A program made the position numbers and the translations under genes. A DNA stretch of 64,000 nucleotides from JACDAN01 sp963847235 (GTDB lineage: Bacteria; Actinomycetota; Thermoleophilia; Gaiellales; Gaiellaceae), in contig CAWJYU010000005.1 in the NCBI GenBank assembly GCA_963847235.1, positions 1 to 64,000 of the forward strand, written 5' to 3'. Positions 41,820 to 52,224 of this stretch are shown in pieces (the first letter of the stretch is position 1; the number at the start of each line of letters is the position of its first letter). Under the pieces are notes generated by a model that was not told the origin of the DNA, searched no databases, and saw only the letters and a list, made by a program, of their open reading frames with translations.

Positions 41820-44671
41820 TCAGTCCCTGCGAATCCAGTAGCCGCCCTCCTGTCGCAGGTCGTCTTCGGAATGGCTCCCCCACGCGACCGAGCCCCACGC
41901 AACGGAGCCCCAGGCCACAGAGCCCCAGGCAACCGATCCCCACGCGACCGAGCCCCAGGCGACGCTCGACCACGCGGCGGATCCCCAGGCCACCGAGCCC
42001 CAGGCGACGCTTGCCCACGCCGGGTCCGACTGCACCGTCGTCGTCCACCTGCTCGCGTCGAAGACGGGCGTCGAGCCGCCGTTGGGATCGGGGATCAGGA
42101 AGTGCTGCAGCGCGAGATTCGGATTGGGCGGGTCGACCACTGCTGCGGCCGCGGCAGCATTCATGGCCCCGACGCCGGCGGAGCGCGGCCGCGCGCGGTC
42201 GAGCGGCTCGGCGGTGAGCATGAGCGCCCCCTTCACCTGATCCGGCGTCCACTCCGGGTGTGCCGCCAGGAGGTTCGCCGCGGCACCGGCGACGACCGGC
42301 GCCGCCAGTGACGTCCCGGAGAGTTGGAGATAGCCAGGCTCGACGATGCGCTCCGGCCGCTCGCGCGCCAGCTTGGTGTCCGGAGACACCGCCGCCGCGA
42401 TGTACCGGCCGGGCGCACCGAGCTCCGGTTTGGCGAACCCGTCGCGCGTGTAACCCCACGCGGACCAGGGCGCTGTGACGTCGTCTCGCTGCGTGAACGA
42501 CCCCCCGGTGTCGGTCGCGCCGACGGTGAGCACGAACGGGTCATTGCCGGGCGCGAACGGAACAGCGCTCTCCTCGCCGTCGACGGCGTAGTTGCCGGCC
42601 GCCGCGACGACGACGATGCCGCTCAGCCAGAGCTTCTCGACCGCCCGGTCCAGCGGATCCGACGTAAGGCTCGCGACTGTCGTCCCGTGGAGGGAGAAGT
42701 TGGCGACGCGAATGTTCAGGCTGCTCGCGGTGGCTGTAGATCCAGTCCGCGGCGGCGATCACGTCGCTGACGTGGGCGACTCCCGTGTCGTCGAGCGACC
42801 TCGACGGCCACGAGGTTCGCGTCCGGCGCGGCGCCCGTGTAGCCCTCGGCTTCGCCGGCAGCCACGCTGGCCACGGCCGTCCCGTGGCCGTAGCCGTCTC
42901 CCGGCTGGTTCCCCTCGCGGGTGCTCAGATTCACGTGCGTCGATCACCCGTCCGCCGAAGTCCGCTCGGCCCGCGTCGATCCCCGAGTCGACAATCGCGA
43001 TCGTGGGCGGCTCCAGGTTCTGTCCTTGAACGCTCGACAGGAGCGGGGCCACTCCCGAGGCATACGGCCAGTGCTGCTTGAACCGCGAGAGCGGCTCGGG
43101 GATCGCCAGCGACGTTCTCGGAAGGTTCGGACCGGGCGGCCAGCTCGCCGCCGAGGCCGCGGGCCGTGACCGCTAGTCGGACCGTCGCTCCGAGATCAGC
43201 CGAGACCAGCGTGTAGCTGGTGTCCGTGGCGCCGGCGATGTCGACACAGCTCTCGCCCTCTGCATCGCAGCGCTGCCACTGGTGCGAGAACTCAAGTGGC
43301 TGCGTCCCCTCCCAGGTACCGTCGGCGGCGTTGAGCGTCTGACCCTCCTCGCCCGTCCCGAGGATCGACGGGGAGGAGGTCGCGGCCGGAGGTCTCGCCG
43401 TTGCGGGCGGCGTGAGCTCGGAAGCGGCCACGCTCGATTCCCCGTCGTCGGTGCCCGTCACGACGACGCGAAGGTTCAGGCCCAGGTCGTCGGCGGCGAC
43501 ACGATAGGTCGGGTCACCGGCACCGGGGATCGCGACGCAGCCGGCCGCGTGCCCTCGCACCTCACTCTGGCGTGAGCGCGCGCCCGTAGAGCGCCGCCTG
43601 GTCGACCTCGCGGCCGATCGTCAGCTCGACTGACGAATCGGCCAGCGTGCCGGCCAGGTCCGCGGAGCCGATCTGGACGCCGTTTCGGTACAGCCGCATG
43701 ACGGATCCGTCCCACGTCCCGGCGAGGTGCTCGCGCTCGCCGGCGACGGGCCCGATCGAGGTTCGGACGTAGCGGTGCTGGTAGTTGCCGACCGCCAGGG
43801 CGTAGTGCCCGTTCTCGTCCAGGTACAGCCGGACCCCGCCGACGGAGTCCCACCCCCCGCGAGTGGCGATGCCGTCACCGAGCGCAAACCACCGCGAGAT
43901 CAGCAGTCGATCGCTCTGAGGCTCGCCGACCTCCACCCAGCCCTCGAACGTGAATGCCGACGAGAACGTGCCGACCTCGGGACCGGAGACCTCGACGTCT
44001 CCATCCAGCTCCGAAGCGGGCCAGTAGCCGGCCGGGGAGTCGGCCAGCAGGGCCGCAGATCGGAGGTCAGTGCCGCAGCGCTGCCACTGAAAGGCGTAGC
44101 TGGGCGTGCCGGATCCGCTCCAGAGCCCGGGTGTCGCAGTGAGCCAGACGCCCGGCTCCGGGTCTCCGGCCACCATCGGCTCCTCGCTCGTCGCCTGGGT
44201 CGGAGGCGGTGCGGGCGGTTCGGGGTCGTCCGTGGCGGTGACCGGAGAGTCGCGCGAGATCACGAGCGGCTCCGAGCCGTTCGCGAGCGCGACGATCTCG
44301 CTCCCGGTCAGTGTCCCGGCAACCGCAGGCACGGTCAGGAAGCTGTGTAGATCGGCCTCGTCGTCCTCCGCGACTTCTCGGATCTCTGCAGACACGGTGT
44401 CGCTGTCCGCAGCACCCTCGACGATGACCTTGAACGCTGCATCCGGCTGCGCCTGGGCAGCATCCAGAAGACCCGGGGAGAGTGACGTCTGAGCCTCGGC
44501 ATCGGCCCCAGCGTTCAGCGGCGCGCCGAGAGCGAACGCACAGACGAGCACGAGCGCAGGGGCCGTCCAGTTCCGGGCGGTGCGCGATGTGCGGGTGAAC
44601 CGGGGCGACGGAGCTCGTTTCACGGGAGAAGGTTCCCGGGTATGGGGCCCGGAGGCGTGGTCCGCCGCCAA
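41820..44671 (-). pseudogene. Secreted subtilisin-like (S8) serine protease with Ig-like, LamG and S-V-A-W-G repeats, disrupted by five frameshifts
   Basis: Read across frames: signal peptide (WTAPALVLVCAFALGAPLNA), inhibitor-like propeptide (DAAFKVIVEGAADSD), an Ig-like repeat interrupted by a LamG domain (AFTFEGWVEVGEPQSDRLL ... AALYGRALTPE), a second Ig-like repeat (HQWQRCDAEGESCVDI), then the S8 domain. The catalytic Asp is in IAIVDSGID, His in GYGHGTAVASV, Ser in LSGTSLAAPVVAG. The C-terminus has ten S-V-A-W-G units. Breaks lie near 43564, 43107, 42937, 42796 and 42720, each equal to one extra base. All catalytic residues survive. The start is TTG 44671 (AGGGAG upstream) or GTG 44623. 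Confidence 0.8.
41875..42020 (-). repeat. 15-bp tandem repeat encoding S-V-A-W-G
   Basis: About ten 15-bp units, each coding [S/A]-V/A-A-W-G/S, at the C-terminal end of the subtilase. The units are near-identical at the protein level, with scattered third-base changes, so the array is under protein-level constraint or is not very recent. Such tails are typical of secreted proteases in Thermoleophilia (recalled, not checked). Confidence 0.8.
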
Positions 44672-44795
44672 ATGGGGAAATCTCCCTGACCACGCGCACC
44701 GGGCAGGCTGGCCCCCACGATCCCACGTGGGCCCGCCGAGCTCAACTAGCCGTTCGTCTAGGTTGGTGCAGGCGTTGGGGCGAGAGGAGCGCCGA

Positions 44796-46073
<1,278 letters not shown>

Positions 46074-46109
46074 CCTAGTTCTCCTTGTACTCCGAAATCA
46101 TCACAAGTG

Positions 46110-46715
46110 CTAGGGCTTCGTCCCGTCGCGGCTCGTGATCACGGTGTCGATGATGCCGTAATCCTTCGCCTCCTGCGTCGACATGAAGTAGTCGCGATCG
46201 GTGTCGTGCGCGACCTTCTCGAGGTCCTGCCCGGTGTGCTCGGAGAGGATCTCCTCGAGCCGGCGCTTGAGGTTGAGCGTCTCGCGCGCGCGGATCTCGA
46301 TGTCGGCCGCCTGGCCGCCGGGGCCGTGCGGCGTCCACACCTGGTGGATCAGGATCTTGGCGTTCGGCAACGCCATGCGCTTGCCGTGGGTGCCGCCGGC
46401 GAGCAGCAGTGCGCCCATGGACATCGCGATCCCGACGCAGATCGTCTGCACGTCGGGCTTGATGAACTGCATCGTGTCGTAGACCGCGAGGCCCGAGTAG
46501 ACGTCGCCGCCCGGCGAGTTGATGTACAGGGCGATGTCCTTGTCGGGGTCCTCCGACTCCAGGTGCAGGAGCTGGGCGATGATCAGGTTCGCGATCTGGT
46601 CGTCGATTGGCGTTCCGAGGAAGACGATTCGCTCATTGAGCAGGCGCGAGTAGATGTCGAAGGCGCGCTCGCCGCGCGACGTCTGCTCGATCACCATGGG
46701 GACAAGCGGGCTCAT
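46110..46715 (-). CDS. clpP: ATP-dependent Clp protease proteolytic subunit ClpP
   Basis: A 201-aa serine protease. The active Ser is in CVGIAMSMGALLLAGG and the His in PNAKILIHQVW; the Asp region follows. Only one clpP is present at this locus. ATG 46715 overlaps the tig stop (ATGA). Confidence 0.97.
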   Translation of the reverse strand: MSPLVPMVIEQTSRGERAFDIYSRLLNERIVFLGTPIDDQIANLIIAQLLHLESEDPDKDIALYINSPGGDVYSGLAVYDTMQFIKPDVQTICVGIAMSMGALLLAGGTHGKRMALPNAKILIHQVWTPHGPGGQAADIEIRARETLNLKRRLEEILSEHTGQDLEKVAHDTDRDYFMSTQEAKDYGIIDTVITSRDGTKP

Positions 46716-48064
46716 GCAGGCTCCTTGCTACCGGGGGTCCACAACTTCGTACCGGTCTCGGGTTTTTCCTTCTCTGGGGTCCAAAGCTTGTCGCGGGCGT
46801 CCGCGAGCTCGACGGGGATGCGCTTCACGTCGGCGGAGATCCGGTCGAGCGCGTCGCGAAGACGGAGGTCGGCGCGAAGGGCTTCGTATCGCCCGGCCTC
46901 GCGGACCTGCGCGATCAGCGCGTCGGGATCCTCGTCGAGGTCCTCGGCCTGCTCGCGGATCAGGGTGTCGACGGCCTCGTCGGAGACTTCCAGGCCGAGC
47001 TTGTCCGCGGCGGCCTCGAGCACGATCTCGCGCTCGAGCGCCAGGCGTGCTTCGGCCTCGATGTCCGACTGGATCTGCTCCGGAGTCCGGCCGCTGAGCT
47101 GGACGTACACCTCCGGGCTGATCCCGCGCCGCTCGAGTGAGCGGACGAGCGCGTTCCAAAGCTCGACCGCGCGGGTCTGGACGAGACCCGGGGCGACGTC
47201 GAGGTCGGTGGCGGCGACGAGCGCGTCGAGCGCCGCCGTCCGGAACTGGGCTTCGAGCTGCTCTTCGAGCTGGCCGCCGAGGCGCGTCTGGATCTCCTCC
47301 CGCAGCTCGGCGAGCGTCTCGAACTCGCTGGCCGCCCGGGCGAGCTCGTCGTCCACGGGCGGGAGCACCTTCTCGTAGATCTCCTTGACGCTCGCGGTGA
47401 TGTCCGCGTCCTGGCCGTCGGGAAGCCGGTAGGCGATCTGCTTCTCACCACCGGACTGCTGGCCGACGAGGCCCTCCTCGATCTCCGGGAGCAGTCGCTG
47501 CGACCCGAGCTCGACGACGTAGTCGCGCTGTGCCTCGCCGTCGGCTGAGACGAGGTCCACGACCACCGTGTCGCCCTCGCGTGCGGGGCGGCCGTCGGCC
47601 GGCGCGAGGTCGGCGACCGTGGAGCGGAGCACCTCCAGCTCGGCGTCGATCAGCTCCTCGGGCACCTCTGGCTCGGGCGAGGCGACCTCGAGCGCCGTCC
47701 AGTCGGGAACCTCGGGCTGTTCCTGCACGCCGACGGTCGCCGTGAACTCGAAGGCGTCCTTCTCGGACGACGGCAGCTCGTAGTCGTACTCGGGCGCCGT
47801 CGCGGGCCGGACGGTAGTTCCGCGCAGCGCGGCACGGAACCAGCCGCCGATATGGCTCTCGACCGCCTCGGCGTAGAGGCGATCCTTCCCGACCCGGGCA
47901 AGGAGCACGGGCATCGGCACCTTGCCCTTGCGGAAACCGGGGATCTTCAGAGAGCCGGAGAGATCCGAGGCGGCGTGGTCGATTGCATGCTTGACGTCCC
48001 CGCTCGGGACCTCGACCGTCATCTTGACCTTGCTCTCGGGGAGCTCTTCGACCGTTGCCTTCAC
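46712..48064 (-). CDS. tig: Trigger factor (ribosome-associated chaperone and prolyl isomerase)
   Basis: A 450-aa protein: ribosome-binding domain with the PGFRKGKVPMPVL signature, FKBP-like PPIase domain (~155-240, GDTVVVDLVSADG), and a helical C-terminal chaperone domain. The tail contains the pentapeptide KLWTP twice (DKLWTPEKEKPETGTKLWTP), beyond the usual fold. GTG 48064 (VKATVEELPESKVKM) is the family start; the frame upstream is tRNA-Leu read-through. Confidence 0.95.
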   Translation of the reverse strand: MKATVEELPESKVKMTVEVPSGDVKHAIDHAASDLSGSLKIPGFRKGKVPMPVLLARVGKDRLYAEAVESHIGGWFRAALRGTTVRPATAPEYDYELPSSEKDAFEFTATVGVQEQPEVPDWTALEVASPEPEVPEELIDAELEVLRSTVADLAPADGRPAREGDTVVVDLVSADGEAQRDYVVELGSQRLLPEIEEGLVGQQSGGEKQIAYRLPDGQDADITASVKEIYEKVLPPVDDELARAASEFETLAELREEIQTRLGGQLEEQLEAQFRTAALDALVAATDLDVAPGLVQTRAVELWNALVRSLERRGISPEVYVQLSGRTPEQIQSDIEAEARLALEREIVLEAAADKLGLEVSDEAVDTLIREQAEDLDEDPDALIAQVREAGRYEALRADLRLRDALDRISADVKRIPVELADARDKLWTPEKEKPETGTKLWTPGSKEPA

Positions 48065-48193
48065 GAGGCGGCCATTGTGCCAGCCGCTCTCGGGGCTGGA
48101 GATCGAGCCCCGGATGTCAGGACGACGAGAAAAATCAACAGGAGTACGCCGCTGGCGGCGGGACGTACCCGCCGGTGCCAGTCTTGACTGTGA

Positions 48194-48279
48194 TGCGGGC
48201 GGGAGGACTCGAACCTCCAAGGACCGTGTGGCCCAACGGGACCTAAACCCGCCGCGTCTGCCAGTTCCGCCACGCCCGC
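48194..48279 (-). tRNA. tRNA-Leu (TAG)
   Basis: An 86-nt class II tRNA with a long variable arm. Acceptor GCGGGCG / CGCCCGC, anticodon loop TTTAGGT (TAG), T-loop TTCGAGT, discriminator A. The CCA is not encoded. Confidence 0.95.
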
Positions 48280-48318
48280 CGGCGATTAGAGGATAGATCG
48301 GCCGGGTAGATTTGGCCC

Positions 48319-48459
48319 ATGAGCGACCAAGCAGATCGTGAGCGCGAGAGCCGGGAGAGCCCGATCACGAAGTTCGAGGAGCAGCGCCTCGAAGACGAGG
48401 CCGAGCGCGAGCGCGTGGCCGGGCAGCTCGAGGACGAGCCCGACAAGGACGAGACCTAG
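48319..48459 (+). CDS. Small highly charged protein (46 aa)
   Basis: The frame reads MSDQADRERESRESPITKFEE and ends LEDEPDKDET: Glu/Arg/Asp-rich, probably a single helix or disordered. It lies between two tRNA genes. The clean ATG-TAG frame and charged composition suggest a real small gene, but no family is recognised. Confidence 0.45.
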   Translation: MSDQADRERESRESPITKFEEQRLEDEAERERVAGQLEDEPDKDET

Positions 48460-48487
48460 CCGCGGCCGTTCCCGTGCCGGAGCGATA

Positions 48488-48559
48488 TGGCCCCGGATGG
48501 AGTCGAACCATCGCACGCAGATTCGAAGTCTGCCGCTCTATCCACTGAGCTACGGGGCC
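48488..48559 (-). tRNA. tRNA-Arg (TCG)
   Basis: 72 nt. Acceptor GGCCCCG / CGGGGCC, anticodon stem GCAGA/TCTGC with loop CTTCGAA (TCG), T-loop TTCGACT, discriminator A, no encoded CCA. Confidence 0.94.
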
Positions 48560-48582
48560 GGGTTCGGTCAGAGTAGCGCCCG

Positions 48583-48969
48583 GTGGACGCGGAATCGGCA
48601 GCCGGACGGTGGCGCGAGACGTGGCTCCGGGCCTGGCCCGCGAAGGACCTCGACGCGATCGCGGCGCTCTACGCGACCGGCGCGCGCTTCCGGTCGATGC
48701 CCTTCCGCGACCTGCAGGAGCCGCGCGCCTATGTCGGGTGGGCGTTCTCCGAGCAGGACGAGGCCGACGTCTGGTTCGGCGAGCCGATCGTCTCCGGCAA
48801 GCGCGCCACGTGCGAGTACTGGGGCGTCGTCACCTACCAGGGTCGCACGGAGACGATCGCCGGCGTGTCCGTGATCCGGTTCGGCGAAGACGGCCTCGTC
48901 ATCGATCAACGGGACTACTGGAACGCGGAGGAAGGGCGCCGCGAGCCGGCGGAGGGCTGGGGCCGCTAG
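48583..48969 (+). CDS. NTF2/SnoaL-like protein
   Basis: A 128-aa protein with an NTF2-like fold: RETWLRAWPAKDLDAIAALYAT, then PFRDLQEPRAYVGWAFSEQDE, and closing strands CEYWGVVTYQGRTETIAGV. The function is unknown. It starts at GTG 48583, shortly after the tRNA-Arg gene. Its stop overlaps the convergent dehydrogenase stop by 4 bp. Confidence 0.75.
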   Translation: MDAESAAGRWRETWLRAWPAKDLDAIAALYATGARFRSMPFRDLQEPRAYVGWAFSEQDEADVWFGEPIVSGKRATCEYWGVVTYQGRTETIAGVSVIRFGEDGLVIDQRDYWNAEEGRREPAEGWGR

Positions 48970-49856
48970 ACCTGGTTGGGCGGGGCCTGGCCCCGCTCGA
49001 CCGCCAACAGGTTGTCGACGAGCACGCGGGTCATCGCCTCGCGCGTTGCTTGTGTCGCGGTCCCGAGATGCGGCGTCATCACGACGTTCTCCAGGCCGAA
49101 GAGCTCACGCGGGACGTCCGGCTCGTTGGCGAAGACGTCGAGCCCGGCGCGGAGTCGCCCGGCGACCAGCTCGGCGACAAGGGCGTCCTCATCGACGACC
49201 TGGCCGCGGGAGGTGTTGACGAGGCAGGCGCCGTCGCGCATCAGCGCCAGCCGGCGGCGGTCGACGAAGCCGTGCGTCTCCTCCGTCAGCGGGACGTGGA
49301 GAGTGACGACGTCGGCTTCGCCGAGCAGCTCGCCCAGTGGCCGGTACGCCGGATCGTCGTCGGGCCTGCTGCGCGTGTACAGCACTCGCATGTCGAACGC
49401 CCGTGCCCGCTGCGCGACCGCGCTCCCGATCCGTCCGAGACCGACGATCCCGAGCGTCGAGCCGCTCACCTCGTCGCCCTTCAGCGGCTCGTCGGCCCAG
49501 CCGCTCCCCCACCTGCCGGACCGCACGACCCTGTCTCCCGCGGCGATACGTCGCCGGACGGCCAGGATCAGCCCCATGGTCAGGTCGGCGGTCGCCGCGG
49601 CCGTGACGCCCGGCGTGTTGGTGACCGCGACGCCTCGCTCGCGGCAGGCGTCCACGTCGACGAGGTCGTAGCCGGCGCCGTAGTTCGCGACGAGCTTCAG
49701 GTTCGGGAACCGCTCGAGCACCTCTCGGTCGACGCGCTCGGCGACCACGGCGAGCGCCTCGACGTCGTCGCGAGGCGTCGCGAGGTCGCCGTACTCGACG
49801 TCAGCCAGCTCCTCCCATGCCGGGCCTGGGAAGCGGCGTGAAGCCAGAACTTTCAG
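48966..49856 (-). CDS. D-isomer 2-hydroxyacid dehydrogenase (glyoxylate/hydroxypyruvate reductase-like)
   Basis: A 296-aa NAD(P)-dependent enzyme. Substrate-domain Arg/Glu/His set: NTSRGQVVDEDAL, DVFANEPDVP, MTPHLGTAT. Rossmann motif GSTLGIVGLGRIGSAVAQRA. The first canonical start is GTG 49748, but the frame continues upstream with the family N-terminus (LKVLASRRFPGPAWEELADV) to CTG 49856. There is no ATG, GTG or TTG in that extension, so a CTG start is proposed. tRNA-His begins 7 bp beyond. Confidence 0.88.
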   Translation of the reverse strand: MKVLASRRFPGPAWEELADVEYGDLATPRDDVEALAVVAERVDREVLERFPNLKLVANYGAGYDLVDVDACRERGVAVTNTPGVTAAATADLTMGLILAVRRRIAAGDRVVRSGRWGSGWADEPLKGDEVSGSTLGIVGLGRIGSAVAQRARAFDMRVLYTRSRPDDDPAYRPLGELLGEADVVTLHVPLTEETHGFVDRRRLALMRDGACLVNTSRGQVVDEDALVAELVAGRLRAGLDVFANEPDVPRELFGLENVVMTPHLGTATQATREAMTRVLVDNLLAVERGQAPPNQV

Positions 49857-49863
49857 CGTGAGG

Positions 49864-49937
49864 GGTGGCGGAGGGGACTCGAACCCCCGACCACCGGGAC
49901 CACAACCCGGGGCTCTACCAACTGAGCTACCGCCACC
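49864..49937 (-). tRNA. tRNA-His (GTG)
   Basis: 74 nt including the extra G-1 paired to C73, the tRNA-His identity feature. The anticodon loop TTGTGGT lies between CCGGG and CCCGG (GTG). CCA not encoded. Confidence 0.95.
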
Positions 49938-49972
49938 GCGCTACGCCAAGGATAGCTGCGTCTCCTCGGCCC

Positions 49973-50524
49973 TCAGGCTCGCACCGGTGCCCGCGCGAAC
50001 TCTTCGACCAGCGTCTTGCAGAAGGCGGGAAGGTCGTCGGGATTGCGGCTGGAGATCAATCCGTCGTCGACGACGACCTCCCTGTCGACCCAGTTGCCGC
50101 CTGCGTTCTTGACGTCGGTCCGGATCGACGGGTACGAAGTCAGCGTCCGGTCGCGGACGACGTCGGCCTCGACGAGCGTCCACGGGCCGTGGCAGATCAC
50201 GGCGACCGGCTTGGCCGACTCGATGAACGTCCTCGCGAAGCGCACGGCGTCCTCGTCCATCCGGAGCGTGTCCGGGTTCCCGACCCCTCCGGGGAGGACG
50301 AGCCCGTCGTACTCGTCCGCCGTTGCCTCGCTCACCACGCGGTCGACCCGGAACGTGTCCGCCTTGTCGTAGTGGTTGAAGCCCTGGATCTCGCCCTCTT
50401 CGAGCGAGACGAGCTCCGGCGTGCCGCCCGCCTGCTCGACGGCCTTCCACGGCTCCGTGAGCTCCACCTGCTCGACCATGTCGGTCGCCAGGAACGCGAT
50501 CCTCTTGCCGTTCAGTTCGGCCAT
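49973..50524 (-). CDS. DJ-1/PfpI family protein (type 1 glutamine amidotransferase-like)
   Basis: A 183-aa protein of the DJ-1/PfpI superfamily, with the nucleophile elbow AVICHGPWTLVEADVV (Cys-His) and GLVLPGGVGNPDTLR. Close relatives (YhbO/PfpI) are implicated in stress and glycation protection. Whether it is a protease, deglycase or amidotransferase cannot be told from sequence. ATG 50524. Confidence 0.9.
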   Translation of the reverse strand: MAELNGKRIAFLATDMVEQVELTEPWKAVEQAGGTPELVSLEEGEIQGFNHYDKADTFRVDRVVSEATADEYDGLVLPGGVGNPDTLRMDEDAVRFARTFIESAKPVAVICHGPWTLVEADVVRDRTLTSYPSIRTDVKNAGGNWVDREVVVDDGLISSRNPDDLPAFCKTLVEEFARAPVRA

Positions 50525-50593
50525 GTCTCCTCCCTCGGTCGCTTTCGCCCGAGGCCTACCCGGAAGGGGCCGGCGCTACGCTTTGCGGAACGG

Positions 50594-50665
50594 GCGCCCG
50601 TAGCTCAGTGGAAGAGCAGCGGACTTCTAATCCGCCGGTCGGAGGTTCGAATCCTCCCGGGCGCG
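50594..50665 (+). tRNA. tRNA-Arg (TCT)
   Basis: 72 nt. Acceptor GCGCCCG / CGGGCGC, anticodon loop CTTCTAA between GCGGA and TCCGC (TCT), discriminator G, no encoded CCA. It is the only plus-strand tRNA in the window. Confidence 0.94.
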
Positions 50666-50711
50666 TGCTCCAGGGGAGCGGCGAGACGCCGTGCACCACG
50701 AGGTGGGCTGG

Positions 50712-50984
50712 CTACGTGTCGACGTCGGGGTCGAGCTCGTCCGCTCGCTGAGCTCGCGCTTCGGCGGCTTCACGCTCGCGGCGTGCGCGGTCGGCCTGCT
50801 CCTGCGCCTCCGCTTCCCGCTGCTCGGCTTGCTGCGCCTGCTCGTCCGCTCCGCGCCGAAGCTCGTGGGCTTCCTCGCGACGGCCCTCGAGCTTCCGCTC
50901 GCGGGCCCGGCGGCCGCCGAACAGCAGGACGGCGAGCACAACGATCGCGGCGATCACGATCAACACGATGATCCAGGTATCCAT
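50712..50984 (-). CDS. Single-pass membrane protein with long charged coiled coil
   Basis: A 90-aa product: N-terminal helix MDTWIIVLIVIAAIVVLAVL, then RRARERKLEGRREEAHELRR and further Arg/Glu/Ala/Gln heptads, ending DELDPDVDT. The start is placed at ATG 50984, which puts the membrane helix at the N-terminus. Similar small proteins are common in actinobacteria; the function is unknown. Confidence 0.7.
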   Translation of the reverse strand: MDTWIIVLIVIAAIVVLAVLLFGGRRARERKLEGRREEAHELRRGADEQAQQAEQREAEAQEQADRARREREAAEARAQRADELDPDVDT

Positions 50985-51089
50985 GACACCCACCTTTCCC
51001 CCCTCGGCGAGCGGCAAACAGGGACCTAGCTCCTCCGCATCGGTCTGGATCCGTCGATGGGCGTCCCTCTTGCGAGGGATTTCCGATTC

Positions 51090-52209
51090 CTAGACTGGCG
51101 CGGTCTCCCGCGAACCGCGTTCACGGCGGTGGCGGAGCCAGGCCAGGAGCAGCACCTGGATCGTCCCGGCGACAGGGATTGCCGCCAGCGCGCCGAGGAT
51201 CCCGGCGATCTTGGCGCCGATCAGCACGGAGACGAGGATCGCGAGCGGCGAGAGCTGCACGGTCCTGCTGTAGACGAGCGGCTGGAGCAGGTGGTTCTCG
51301 ATCTGCTGGTAGACGATCATGAAGACCAGCACGATGATCCCCGCCGGCACCGACGTCAGGAACGCGACGGCCGTGAGGATGATCGCCGCCAGCGTGGCCC
51401 CGGCGAGCGGGATCAAGTCGAGGATCGCCACGAGCACGCCCAGCGCGACCGCGTAGGGGACGTCCAGGATCAGGAGCACGATCGTGGAGCTGACGCCGGC
51501 GATCACGCTGATCAGCAGGTTGCCGGTCACGTAGCCGCCGACCGTCCGGTAGATGTCGTCGCCGATGCCGCGCCACGTCTCCCGTGAGTCGCTCCGGCAG
51601 CAGCGCGTAGAAGCGCTCCATCCACCTCGGGCCCTCAAGAAGCATGAAGAACGTCATGAACGCGATCGTGACTGCGGCGAGAATGAACGTGATCACGCCC
51701 TGCGTGATCGCGAGCGCGGTGTCGGACAGGCCGAGCACGCCCGCGGCGCCGCCGCCTTGGACGGCGTCGCGCACCCGCTCTTCGATCTCGTAGCGCTCGG
51801 CCAGCTCGCCGAGCGGGCCGCGTCCCTCCGACACGTCGCGCACGTAGTCCGGCAGCTCCTCGGCGAAGCCCGTCGCCTCGTCGACCAGGGTCGGGATGAA
51901 GAGCGAGCCGGCGGCGACGATCACGCCGAGCGCGAGCAGCGAGGTGACGGCGGTCGCGAGCCCACGGCGCAGGCCCCGCCGCTCGAATGCATCCACAGCC
52001 GGGTTCAGCGCCAGCGCCAGGAAGATCGCGACGATGATCCAGGTGAGCACTTGCCGCGAGATCCACGTGATGTAGAGCAGCAGGAGGAAGCCGAAGGTGA
52101 TCCCGAGAACGGCGAGGATCGTCGTCGGACGGATGCGAACGATCCGCTCTTCGGCAGGCACGGGGCAAGGATCGCGGGACGGTCGGACGTTTCGGGTGGG
52201 CTCCGGCAT
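51090..52209 (-). pseudogene. AI-2E family transporter (PerM-like), frameshifted
   Basis: From ATG 52209: hydrophobic segments TTILAVLGITFGFLLLLYI, VLTWIIVAIFLALALNPAVD and VITFILAAVTIAFMTFFML, up to WMERFYALLPE. The family continuation (SRETWRGIGDDIYRTVGGYV ... LDLIPLAGATLAAIILTAVA) is in the next frame and stops at 51090. One extra base between 51587 and 51591 explains the break. The restored protein (~372 aa) would have the usual seven or eight helices. Members export or transport small molecules; the name reflects one E. coli protein and does not imply AI-2 transport here. Confidence 0.82.
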
Positions 52210-52224
52210 GGTGAAATGCGCGGC

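Noticed and set aside
41875..42020. Possible CRISPR-like array of ~15-bp repeats
   Set aside because: Repeats are contiguous without spacers and encode in-frame S-V-A-W-G at a protease C-terminus.
41591..42217. 208-aa plus-strand frame after the 65-aa ORF
   Set aside because: Arg/Pro/Ser-rich, crosses two hairpins and is antisense to the S-V-A-W-G repeats.
44722..44731. CCCACGTGGG palindrome downstream of the clpX stop
   Set aside because: Too short and without a loop; no second copy to support an operator. A hairpin with a 2-nt bulge can be drawn but is weak.
46712..48220. Extended N-terminus for trigger factor beyond 48064
   Set aside because: The extra sequence includes tRNA-Leu read-through (EVRVLPPASQ). 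GTG 48064 matches the family start.
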